NCBI GenBank assembly: GCA_023229505.1
Contig: JALNZD010000012.1
Span: forward strand, 1 to 64,000
Length of the DNA: 64,000 nucleotides
Reading direction: 5' to 3'
DNA from: Bacteroidales bacterium
GTDB taxonomy: Bacteria; Bacteroidota; Bacteroidia; Bacteroidales; JAGOPY01
Shown here: piece after piece, positions 17,295 to 24,979 of the stretch
How positions within the stretch are numbered: position 1 is the first letter of the stretch
How the letters are laid out: each line of letters opens with the position of its first letter
Notes under the pieces: generated by a model
What the model saw: only the letters and a program-made list of their open reading frames with translations
Told to the model about the DNA's origin: nothing
Databases searched by the model: none
Position numbers and translations under genes: made by a program

Positions 17295-18908
17295 TTAATA
17301 ATCCGTGAGGCCGTTTCCCTGATGAACATCATGTTCCTTTACTTTGGGGTTTGGATAATCAATCGAGTAATGCAGTCCGCGGCTTTCCTTCCTGGCTAAA
17401 GCCATCTTGATGATCAGGTAACCGATATTGATGATATTTCTTAACTCACATAGCTTAACTGTCAGAATCGACTTGTTGTACAGATCTTCCGTTTCCCGGT
17501 AAATGATCTGAAGCCTTTCAAAAGCCCGCATCAAACGCAAATCGGACCGCACAATCCCGACATAGCTGGTCATGATGGCCTGGACCTCTTTCAGACTCTG
17601 TGTGATCAGAACCATTTCTTCGTTCAGGATCATCCCTTCAGCATTCCAGTCAGGGACATCATTTCTTACAGGAATGTCTGACACTCTTTTAACTGAATCA
17701 AGCGCAGCCCGATGTGAGAAAACAGCTGACTCGAGAAGTGAGTTGGACGCGAGCCTGTTAGCCCCATGGAGACCCGTGGAAGCGCATTCTCCGGTAGCGT
17801 ATAAGTTGAGGATGCTGCTCCGTGCATATTCATCTACCTTGATACCCCCGCAGGTGTAATGAGCACCCGGAACTACGGGGATCATCTCTTTAGTGATATT
17901 AATACCGAGGCTCAGACACTTGGCATAGATAGTAGGAAAATGTTTGATAAGTTCATTTGAATCCAGATGGCGGCAATCCAGGCAAACGTAATCATCACCC
18001 GAAAGTTTCATCTCATTATCAATTGCACGGGCAACAATATCGCGCGGGGCCAGTGAACCCCTGGGATCATATTTATTCATAAACTCCTTCTCATTCCTGG
18101 TTTTCAGGATGGCGCCAAAACCCCTAAGGGCTTCTGTGATCAGGAATGAAGGCTTTTCATCGGGATTATAAAGGGTCGTGGGATGAAACTGGATAAATTC
18201 CATATTCTCAACAACCCCTTTCGCCCGATAAACCATGGCAATACCGTCCCCCGTGGCGATTTCAGGATTGGTTGTGTGACCATAGACCATTCCTGCACCG
18301 CCGGTTGCCAGGAGAGTCATACGTGATAAAATGGTATGGATTTCCCTGGTACCAGGACTTAACACGTAGGCCCCATAGCAGGTGATATCCGGTGTCCTCC
18401 TGTTGACATCAATTCCCAGGTGGTGCTGGGTGATGATATCCACGGTATAATGATTTTCAAGAATTTCGATGTTCGGGTGGCTTTTAACTTTACTCAGCAA
18501 AGCGCGCTCTATCTCAGCCCCGGTCTGATCCTTGTGATGAAGTACACGGAATTCGGAGTGACCGCCTTCCTTATGCAAATCGAAACGGCCTGATTCTTTC
18601 TTGTCAAACTCGACTCCCCATTCTACCAGTTCCCTGACTCTTTCAGTTGATTCTGTTATGGCAATCCGGACGATTTCAGGATTGCTCAGGTCATCACCGG
18701 CATTGATCGTATCGAGGATATGCTTGGCATAAGTGTCCGGTGTGTACATCACGGCTGCAATACCCCCCTGGGCATACTTCGTTGCAGTTTCATCAGCACT
18801 GGCTTTGGTGATGATACAGACTTTCCCGTGGTCTGCGACTTTCAGTGCATAACTCAAACCGGCTATACCGGAACCAATGACCAGAAAATCGACAGTTTTT
18901 CTCAACAA
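17295..18908 (-). CDS. nadB: L-aspartate oxidase
   Basis: NadB oxidises L-aspartate to iminoaspartate with FAD, the first step of bacterial de novo NAD synthesis. The 537-aa protein has the FAD dinucleotide site VIGSGIAGLSYAL (10-22), YAQGGIAA, HSEFRVLHHKDQTG, the FAD/active-site block ATGGAGMVYGHTTNPEIATGDG, and GAHYTCGGIKVD. The last block separates it together with the substrate loop from succinate dehydrogenase flavoproteins. The start is TTG at 18908; an in-frame stop lies 4 codons upstream, so no longer ORF is possible. It follows sucB by 28 bp, a gap filled by an 8-bp tandem repeat. nadA and nadC are not in the window. Confidence 0.95.
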   Translation of the reverse strand: MLRKTVDFLVIGSGIAGLSYALKVADHGKVCIITKASADETATKYAQGGIAAVMYTPDTYAKHILDTINAGDDLSNPEIVRIAITESTERVRELVEWGVEFDKKESGRFDLHKEGGHSEFRVLHHKDQTGAEIERALLSKVKSHPNIEILENHYTVDIITQHHLGIDVNRRTPDITCYGAYVLSPGTREIHTILSRMTLLATGGAGMVYGHTTNPEIATGDGIAMVYRAKGVVENMEFIQFHPTTLYNPDEKPSFLITEALRGFGAILKTRNEKEFMNKYDPRGSLAPRDIVARAIDNEMKLSGDDYVCLDCRHLDSNELIKHFPTIYAKCLSLGINITKEMIPVVPGAHYTCGGIKVDEYARSSILNLYATGECASTGLHGANRLASNSLLESAVFSHRAALDSVKRVSDIPVRNDVPDWNAEGMILNEEMVLITQSLKEVQAIMTSYVGIVRSDLRLMRAFERLQIIYRETEDLYNKSILTVKLCELRNIINIGYLIIKMALARKESRGLHYSIDYPNPKVKEHDVHQGNGLTDY

Positions 18909-18935
18909 TTTAACAATTTAACAATTTAACAATTT
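18904..18935. repeat. 8-bp tandem repeat (x4) at the nadB start
   Basis: AACAATTT is repeated four times without error. The array occupies the gap between the sucB stop and the nadB TTG start, and its last unit includes that start codon. Because the unit is not a multiple of three, copy-number change would alter both leader length and the frame upstream of the start. Confidence 0.9.
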
Positions 18936-18936
18936 C

Positions 18937-20160
18937 CTAAAGCCCAAGCAATGCAACGATCGGATCATTTCCACCGAACAGCATCTTTGCAGGATTCTCC
19001 AGCATCTCCTTGACTTTTACCAGGAAACTGACTGACTCCCTGCCATCTATGACCCTGTGATCATAGGATAGAGCCACGTACATGATGGGGTGGATCTCTA
19101 CCTGCCCGTAGACTGCTATGGGCCTGTCGACAATATTATGCATGCCCAGGATGGCGCTTTGCGGCGGATTGAGAATCGGAGTGGATAACATGGATCCGAA
19201 AACCCCGCCGTTCGTAATCGTAAAGGTGCCGCCTTTCATATCATCAAGGCTGATCTTGTTATCCCGTGCTCGGGTTGCCAGTTCCTTTATTTTCAGTTCA
19301 ATTTCAGCCAGCGACATTTGCTCGGCATTCCTCAGAACAGGTACCATCAAGCCTTTCGGCGTACTCACTGCTATGCCTATATCGGCATAATTGTGGAAAA
19401 CAATCTCATCCCCGTCAATTTGTGCATTGACTTGCGGAAAATGCTGCAAAGCTTCGGTGATGGCCTTCGTGAAGAACGACATGAACCCCAGGGATACTCC
19501 ATGCTTCTCTTTAAAAGAATCTTTATACTGTTGGCGTATTTTCATGACAGGGGTCATGTTCACTTCATTGAAAGTTGTGAGCATGGCAGTTTCATTCTTT
19601 ACGGATACCAGGCGTTCAGCAAGCTTCAGGCGCAAAGTGGTCATTTTCTTGCGCTCTGTATCCCGGCTTCCACCCCGGCTTTCTGGTTGTGCAGGTAATT
19701 GGGCGGGTTTAACCTTGTCTTTCTCCTCAAGGATAAAAGAGACATCATTCTTTGAAAAACGGTAATGCCTGATAAATTCGATAAAATCCTCCTCGCTGAC
19801 CAGGTTCGTTTCAAGAAGCTTTTTTGCCAATGGAGAAAGATGGAGCTTGATTGAAGGATCCTCATCCTTTGAAACAGGCTTTTTCGAAGTTGCTACTTTC
19901 ATGGGCTTTTCAGAGGGTGCTTTTCCGTCAGTTTCAATCCTTGCAACGACTGATCCTACTGCTATGCTCTCGCCCTTGCTGATGAGGATGCGAATAACTC
20001 CCGACTGTTCAGCGCTGATGCTGAGCGTGGCTTTATCCGAATCGATCTCGGCGATTTCCTGATCTTTTTCAACAAAGGAGCCGTCTTCAACCATCCAGTT
20101 AGCTAACTGGACTTCGTTGATCGACTCACCCGGGCTGGGAACTTTTACCTCTATGATCAT
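18937..20160 (-). CDS. sucB: Dihydrolipoyl succinyltransferase, E2 of 2-oxoglutarate dehydrogenase
   Basis: E2 moves the succinyl group from E1 through a lipoyl arm to CoA. The 407-aa protein has one lipoyl domain with the modified lysine in DSDKATL (K43). A short peripheral-subunit-binding domain follows (SPLAKKLLETNLVSEEDF, about 110-130). The acyltransferase domain has the catalytic HRVIDGRE (His368, Asp372). A linker lies between domains. It follows sucA by 14 bp on the minus strand and precedes nadB, so sucA-sucB-nadB form a probable operon. The E3 subunit is not encoded here. Confidence 0.95.
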   Translation of the reverse strand: MIIEVKVPSPGESINEVQLANWMVEDGSFVEKDQEIAEIDSDKATLSISAEQSGVIRILISKGESIAVGSVVARIETDGKAPSEKPMKVATSKKPVSKDEDPSIKLHLSPLAKKLLETNLVSEEDFIEFIRHYRFSKNDVSFILEEKDKVKPAQLPAQPESRGGSRDTERKKMTTLRLKLAERLVSVKNETAMLTTFNEVNMTPVMKIRQQYKDSFKEKHGVSLGFMSFFTKAITEALQHFPQVNAQIDGDEIVFHNYADIGIAVSTPKGLMVPVLRNAEQMSLAEIELKIKELATRARDNKISLDDMKGGTFTITNGGVFGSMLSTPILNPPQSAILGMHNIVDRPIAVYGQVEIHPIMYVALSYDHRVIDGRESVSFLVKVKEMLENPAKMLFGGNDPIVALLGL

Positions 20161-20174
20161 TTTAAGATAAGATA

Positions 20175-23030
20175 TTAGCTTTCAAGTTTTTTAATTGCGG
20201 AAACAGACTTGCTGGTGATAGGCACCCCAGTTTTTAACAATTGGTTCTCAAAGGTCTTCCAGCGATTCCCAATGCAGATCATCCGGCATTCTTCCGCAAC
20301 TTTCGGGCAGTCGCAACTGCTGAAAGTCTTTTCAATGATCTTACGCTGCCTGATTTCATGGAACTCGTGCGAACCGGTTGCCGGGCTTCCACTGGAAGGT
20401 CGGGCGATCAATCTTGTTGTGAACTCCTGCATCTGTTGCTGGATAAATGTCCATGCCCCCATATTGGCAGGTTCTTCCTGTGTCCATAAAGTATCAGTTG
20501 ATTGATGATATTTTGCCATGATCTTCCTGACCTGGTTCAGGGGAAAAGGATGCAGTTGCTCTATCCGGATGATGGCCGTATCATTTGCATGGATCTTCTC
20601 TTTTTCTTCCAATAGGTCATAATATACTTTCCCGGTGCAGAAAACTAACTTATTAATCAGATCAGGTTCAGCCGCAGGATCATCAATTAATTCACGGAAT
20701 CCTCCTGTTGACAGATCTGAAAGCGGTGATACGCACCGGGGATGGCGCAGCAGGCTCTTGGGAGTGAAAACGATAAGCGGTTTCCTGAATTCACGGTGCA
20801 ATTGCCGGCGGATCAAATGGAAAAAATTAGCCGGGGTGGTGATATTAGCCACCTGCATGTTGTATTCAGCGCTCAGGATTAAAAATCGCTCGATCCTTGC
20901 GCTGGAATGTTCCGGCCCTTGTCCTTCAAATCCATGGGGAAGGTAAATGACCAGGTCGTTCATTACATTCCATTTGTCTTCTGCACTGCAAAGGAACTGG
21001 TCGAATATGATCTGGGCTGCATTGGCAAAATCACCAAACTGGGCCTCCCAGATGGTCAATGTATCAGGTGATGCCAGAGAATAACCATAATCAAATCCCA
21101 GCACGCCATATTCTGAAAGAGGGGAGTTGTATATTTCGAAACGGGCCTGGGTGTCACTTAAATGATTCAGAGGGTAATACTCTTTCTCGGAATCTTCAAT
21201 TTTTAAAACAGCATGCCGGTGCGAAAAAGTCCCTCTGATGGAGTCCTGGCCGCTGATACGAACCCGGAACCCTTCTTCCAGCAAAGTGCCGTAGGCCATC
21301 AGTTCTCCCATTGCCCAGTCAAGCATTCCCGTAATTTCGATCATCTCCATGCGCGTTTCCTGGAGCTTAACCAATTTACGAAAATAGTTTTCACCTTTAG
21401 GCACATGGGCAATCCGGCGACCGATCATCTTGAGCTTTTCAAGGTCGACGGAAGTGTCAGGTGATGCTTCAAAGTCCCGGGGTATGGCTTTCCGGATGTC
21501 TTTCCATACATGGCTAAGAAATGAGCTGATATGAGCTTTTTCAATCTTTTTCGATTCCTCCAGGTCTTTTTCGAGATTATCCTGGATCCTGACATCGACT
21601 TCATTAAAAAATGATCGTTCAAGCAGCCCCTTTTCAAGCAATTGCTGTTTATAGATCTCCATCGGGCTCGGATGCTTTTCGATAATATTATAGAGGATGG
21701 GTTGCGTAAACCGGGGTTCATCACCTTCATTATGGCCGTACTTCCTGTAACAGAGAATGTCAATAAAAACATCCCGCTGGAATTTTGCCCTGAACTCCAT
21801 GGCAATCTGAATAGTGGCGATCAGCGCTTCAACGTCATCACCATTGACATGAAAAACCGGTGATTGAACGACCTTGGCCACGTCAGTGCAGTATGTGCTG
21901 GACCTTGCATCCAGGTAGTTGGTGGTAAAACCAATCTGATTGTTAACAACAAAGTGTACGGTCCCTCCGGTTTTATAACCCGGGAGCTGCGACATCTGGA
22001 TCACTTCATAGACCACTCCCTGTCCTGCAATTGATGCATCGCCATGGATAAGGATAGCAGCGATGCGGTTAAAATCACCTTTATAGTCCTTGTCGGCGCG
22101 GGCCCTGACTATCCCTTCGACAACCGGATAGACGGCTTCAAGGTGTGATGGATTGGGGGACAGCGTCATTTTTACGCGTTTGCCAAGGGTTGTCAGCCGT
22201 TCCACTGTGAATCCGAGATGATATTTAACATCCCCGAGAAGGGTTTCATCGTCATATTTCATGCCTTTGAATTCATTGAAAATTTCCCTGAAGGGTTTTT
22301 TCAGGATATTGGCCAGTACATTTAACCTGCCCCTGTGCGGTATACCGATCACAAATTCATCCGTGCCCAGTTGCGATCCTTTTTCCATAATGGCGTCCAA
22401 AGCAGGAATAAGCGCTTCGGCCCCTTCAAGGGAAAAACGCTTCTGACCGGGGAATTTTTTATGGATAAATTTTTCAAACATAACAGCTCTTGCCAAATCG
22501 CGGTAGATATATTTCCTGTCATCCAGTGTAAAAGGGTAGGTGTTCTTCGACTGTTCCATCTTGTTTTGCAGCCAGAGACGGACTTCAGGATTGCGGATAT
22601 AGAAAAATTCTGCGCCAACCGATTGGCAGTAAGTCTGTTGAAGATGATCCAATATCTCTTTCAATGAGGCTTTACCGATCCCGATCTCATGGCCTGCTTC
22701 GAATGATTTCAGGAGATCATCCTGGGTTAACCCGAAATTTTCCAGGTCAAGTGTGGGAGTATATTTCCTGCGCGTTCTGACCGGATTGGTCCGTGTAAAT
22801 AAGTGGCCCCGCTGCCGATACCCATTTATAAGGTTAATGACTTTAAATTCAGACGGATAGACGGTTTCTTCGCTTTTTTTGCGAACAGGATAATGTTTCA
22901 GGGCAAATTCAAATCCATCAAAGAACTGCCTCCAGCTTTCATCCACGGATACCGGGTCTTCCAGGAATTTCCTGTATTGTTCTTCCACAATGGCCGGGTC
23001 AGCAGCATGCAGATATGAAAACCTATCCAT
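20175..23030 (-). CDS. sucA: 2-oxoglutarate dehydrogenase E1
   Basis: E1 decarboxylates 2-oxoglutarate with thiamine diphosphate and hands the succinyl group to SucB. The 951-aa protein has the normal E1o layout. The N-terminus SYLHAADPAIVEEQYRKFL contacts E2/E3. The ThDP-site blocks are GIPHRGRLN, HGDASIAGQGVVYE and NNQIGFTTN. GHNEGDEPRFTQP follows, and the transketolase-like C-terminal half has HGFEGQGPEHSSARIERFL. The start is the ATG at 23030, with a -7 box 27 bases upstream. It lies directly downstream of a ferredoxin gene but is separated from it by a terminator. Confidence 0.97.
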   Translation of the reverse strand: MDRFSYLHAADPAIVEEQYRKFLEDPVSVDESWRQFFDGFEFALKHYPVRKKSEETVYPSEFKVINLINGYRQRGHLFTRTNPVRTRRKYTPTLDLENFGLTQDDLLKSFEAGHEIGIGKASLKEILDHLQQTYCQSVGAEFFYIRNPEVRLWLQNKMEQSKNTYPFTLDDRKYIYRDLARAVMFEKFIHKKFPGQKRFSLEGAEALIPALDAIMEKGSQLGTDEFVIGIPHRGRLNVLANILKKPFREIFNEFKGMKYDDETLLGDVKYHLGFTVERLTTLGKRVKMTLSPNPSHLEAVYPVVEGIVRARADKDYKGDFNRIAAILIHGDASIAGQGVVYEVIQMSQLPGYKTGGTVHFVVNNQIGFTTNYLDARSSTYCTDVAKVVQSPVFHVNGDDVEALIATIQIAMEFRAKFQRDVFIDILCYRKYGHNEGDEPRFTQPILYNIIEKHPSPMEIYKQQLLEKGLLERSFFNEVDVRIQDNLEKDLEESKKIEKAHISSFLSHVWKDIRKAIPRDFEASPDTSVDLEKLKMIGRRIAHVPKGENYFRKLVKLQETRMEMIEITGMLDWAMGELMAYGTLLEEGFRVRISGQDSIRGTFSHRHAVLKIEDSEKEYYPLNHLSDTQARFEIYNSPLSEYGVLGFDYGYSLASPDTLTIWEAQFGDFANAAQIIFDQFLCSAEDKWNVMNDLVIYLPHGFEGQGPEHSSARIERFLILSAEYNMQVANITTPANFFHLIRRQLHREFRKPLIVFTPKSLLRHPRCVSPLSDLSTGGFRELIDDPAAEPDLINKLVFCTGKVYYDLLEEKEKIHANDTAIIRIEQLHPFPLNQVRKIMAKYHQSTDTLWTQEEPANMGAWTFIQQQMQEFTTRLIARPSSGSPATGSHEFHEIRQRKIIEKTFSSCDCPKVAEECRMICIGNRWKTFENQLLKTGVPITSKSVSAIKKLES

Positions 23031-23056
23031 AAAAAGCTATTTAACAAAAGCATCGG

Positions 23057-23064
23057 CAAAGATA
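23057..23064 (-). promoter_or_regulatory. -7 promoter box for sucA-sucB-nadB
   Basis: The minus strand reads TATCTTTG, an exact TAnnTTTG match, between the ferredoxin terminator and the sucA ATG. No clear -33 TTTG is at 19 bp. Confidence 0.6.
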
Positions 23065-23083
23065 CAAAATGACGGCCAATAAA

Positions 23084-23111
23084 AAAGGCTGCCCTTTTCC
23101 GGACAGCCTTT
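23084..23111 (-). terminator. Intrinsic terminator of the ferredoxin gene
   Basis: AAAGGCTG and CAGCCTTT form an 8-bp stem that continues inward as a partly paired CC/GG segment. On the minus strand it is followed by TTTTTTATT. It lies 19 bases past the ferredoxin stop and isolates that gene from sucA. Confidence 0.8.
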
Positions 23112-23129
23112 CTTTTACCTATAGATTTT

Positions 23130-23297
23130 TTATGCCGGTTCGATAGCATCTACCGGGCAGACGTCTGCACAGGAACCACAGTCGGTGCAGATATCAGGAT
23201 CAATCACATAGATATCACCTTCCGAAATAGCTTCAACAGGGCACTCATCGATGCAGGTGCCACAAGCTGTACAGTCATCAGTTATTTTATAAGCCAT
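23130..23297 (-). CDS. 2[4Fe-4S] bacterial-type ferredoxin
   Basis: This 55-aa gene is read directly from the minus strand (ATG at 23297, TAA at 23130). It has two classic clusters of cysteines: C9xxC12xxC15xxxC19P and C37xxC40xxC43xxxC47P, each ligating a [4Fe-4S] centre. It is a low-potential soluble electron carrier of the clostridial type. A plausible partner is the 2-oxoacid:ferredoxin oxidoreductase at 32-35 kb, but nothing in the sequence proves that pairing. It has its own exact -7 box and its own terminator, so it is a single-gene unit. Confidence 0.95.
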   Translation of the reverse strand: MAYKITDDCTACGTCIDECPVEAISEGDIYVIDPDICTDCGSCADVCPVDAIEPA

Positions 23298-23337
23298 ATT
23301 GCAATTATTTAAAATGTTTGTTATTTAATGCTAAATA

Positions 23338-23345
23338 CAAAAGTA
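23338..23345 (-). promoter_or_regulatory. -7 promoter box for the ferredoxin gene
   Basis: The minus strand reads TACTTTTG, an exact TAnnTTTG match, 41 bases before the ferredoxin ATG. Confidence 0.6.
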
Positions 23346-23429
23346 GTTTTTTCATGGTTATCATCTAATTTTCATCATGAAAAATTAAATTTATTCCAAC
23401 GGATATTGAAATAACGAAATAAAGAGGTG

Positions 23430-23502
23430 ACGATACTCGATATTCGAAGTAATGAACAATGTCCCATCGAATATTACTTCGAATATCGTTAGATCGTATC
23501 GT
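23430..23502. repeat. Two-step palindrome with 16-bp inner arms
   Basis: CGATATTCGAAGTAAT (23438-23453) is perfectly inverted at 23473-23488 with a 19-base spacer. An outer pair, ACGATAC (23430-23436) and GTATCGT (23496-23502), extends the structure. A further partial copy, TTCGAATATC, begins at 23506. No ORF crosses it. It resembles a REP- or MITE-like palindromic unit. Confidence 0.75.
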
Positions 23503-23515
23503 GCTTTCGAATATC

Positions 23516-23550
23516 AAAAAAGCCCGCCGGCTTTCGCCGCGGGCTTTTTT
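23516..23550. terminator. Strong bidirectional hairpin terminator
   Basis: AAAAAAGCCCGC (23516-23527) pairs perfectly with GCGGGCTTTTTT (23539-23550). An inner GGC/GCC stem closes the loop. Both strands end in T6, so it would stop transcription in either direction, although no gene ends immediately beside it. Confidence 0.8.
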
Positions 23551-23558
23551 GCTGCTCC

Positions 23559-23703
23559 CCGAAGCTGGCTATTATCTGAATTATTTGATCCTGGATTTAA
23601 CATAAGAGACTTGGAGTTTCTTAAATATTCCCTTTCCCCGGATGGGGAAAGGGTTAGGGATAGGGATAGGGGCTGAAAACCGAAGCTGGCTATTATCTGA
23701 ATT
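23559..23703. repeat. 24-bp direct repeats flanking a palindrome
   Basis: The same 24 bases, beginning CCGAAGCTGG and ending ATCTGAATT, occur at 23559-23582 and 23680-23703. Between them CCCTTTCCCC (23630-23639) and GGGGAAAGGG (23644-23653) form a perfect 10-bp hairpin with a 4-base loop, followed by TAGGGA-type short repeats to 23670. This looks like a dispersed non-coding element present in two pieces. Confidence 0.75.
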
Positions 23704-24067
23704 TTTTAATTAGGCTTTAAAATGGCCGAACTTTGGGGAAACATACAGGGAAACTTAAACAAGCCAAAACAAATTCAATTAATTGCATAAATAACGTCAT
23801 CACAATAAAAATTATTTAGAACCCATCTAAATTGAATTTATTTATCAAATCCCCCTTGATTTTAGTGAAAATTTTTGTATATTGTAATCGTTAATCCACC
23901 CTCCGAAAACAAGTTATTTTTCTTCGTCAGGGATTCTGTTTTAGAAATGTTACATTACGGATTTTTAAAAATTGTGATCATCATTTCATTTTAGTTGTAA
24001 ACATTAATGTCCATGATTCTGAAATAAAATGCCATGCACTAAATGCTAAAATTAAATAACTTTTCTA
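23704..24067. other. AT-rich gene-free DNA upstream of the T9SS island
   Basis: Together with the repeats just upstream, this completes a 770-bp stretch without a gene. It is AT-rich and has stop codons in all frames. I found no exact TAnnTTTG box before the ATG at 24068 and no RNA gene. It probably contains the promoter of the next gene in a degenerate form. Confidence 0.5.
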
Positions 24068-24964
24068 ATGATGAAATTAACTCTTTCTTTAGTTGGATTT
24101 TTTATTCTATCCCTTAGTATCTCCGTAAAATCTCAGCAATATGATAGCCTTGTCATTGAAAATGCACAATGGCGGGTCGCTTATTACTATGAGTCTGATC
24201 CTACTGAAATGTTCGGCTGGTTGCTACGAGGAGATACTTTAATAAATGGTTATCAATATAAAAAAGTCTTTAAGCGTCATTTTCAAGACTATAATTCCAA
24301 TGTAATAGATACTCAATATTTGTTCGGTGTTATGAGGGAGAACGTTGAAAATAAACTAGTTTACGCCATTCAATTTTACGAATCTTCCGGAGGATGTGAT
24401 ACAATAAATTCTGAATTCCGATTATATGATTTTTCTTGTCAACTTGGAGACACCTTATTGATATGTTTTACTAATCCGATACAATATTCAATTGTATATA
24501 GTGTGGATACAACATTTTATTTTGGCAAGCTCAGAAGAAATTTTACAGCATCACATACTATTGATTTTATAGAGGGTGTCGGTCACCTTGCAGGATTATT
24601 TGAGAATCCAATTATGCCTGTTACAAAGGAAATAAATTATTACTACTCAGAATTGATCGATTACTGTGTAGGTTCTGATGAAGAGTGTTCTGTTTATTAT
24701 GTGCAAGTTGATGATAACTCTATAAATTCAAATTTCGTGATTTATCCAAATCCTTGCAGAGGAAGCTTTACAATCCAGCCACATAACTCCAGCAGGTATG
24801 TTTGGCACTACAGTCTTTATAATTACATAGGAGAATGTATACAATCGGGTGACATTTTTAAAGAAAATGAGGTCATTAAATTAAGAAATCAAGGATATTA
24901 CTATCTGAAATTGATTTCCGACCGAAATATATTATTCACAAAGAAAATAATTTGTACTTATTGA
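24068..24964 (+). CDS. T9SS type A sorting-domain protein, function unknown
   Basis: The 298-aa protein begins with a signal peptide (MMKLTLSLVGFFILSLSISVKSQQ). It ends with a T9SS type A sorting domain starting FVIYPNPCRGSF (about 221) and closing LFTKKIICTY, so it is predicted to cross the outer membrane by the type IX route. The middle 190 residues are beta-rich and aromatic-rich with several cysteines (GGCDTINSEF, YDFSCQLGD, YCVGSDEECS); I recognise no enzyme motif. It is AT-rich like the next two genes and lies 15 bp before the 1720-aa gene, so the two are probably cotranscribed. Confidence 0.8.
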   Translation: MMKLTLSLVGFFILSLSISVKSQQYDSLVIENAQWRVAYYYESDPTEMFGWLLRGDTLINGYQYKKVFKRHFQDYNSNVIDTQYLFGVMRENVENKLVYAIQFYESSGGCDTINSEFRLYDFSCQLGDTLLICFTNPIQYSIVYSVDTTFYFGKLRRNFTASHTIDFIEGVGHLAGLFENPIMPVTKEINYYYSELIDYCVGSDEECSVYYVQVDDNSINSNFVIYPNPCRGSFTIQPHNSSRYVWHYSLYNYIGECIQSGDIFKENEVIKLRNQGYYYLKLISDRNILFTKKIICTY

Positions 24965-24979
24965 TTAAAGTGCTTCGTT

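Noticed and set aside
23430..23703. CRISPR-like array in the repeat-rich gap
   Set aside because: The repeats are palindromes and one pair of direct repeats without regular spacers or cas genes.
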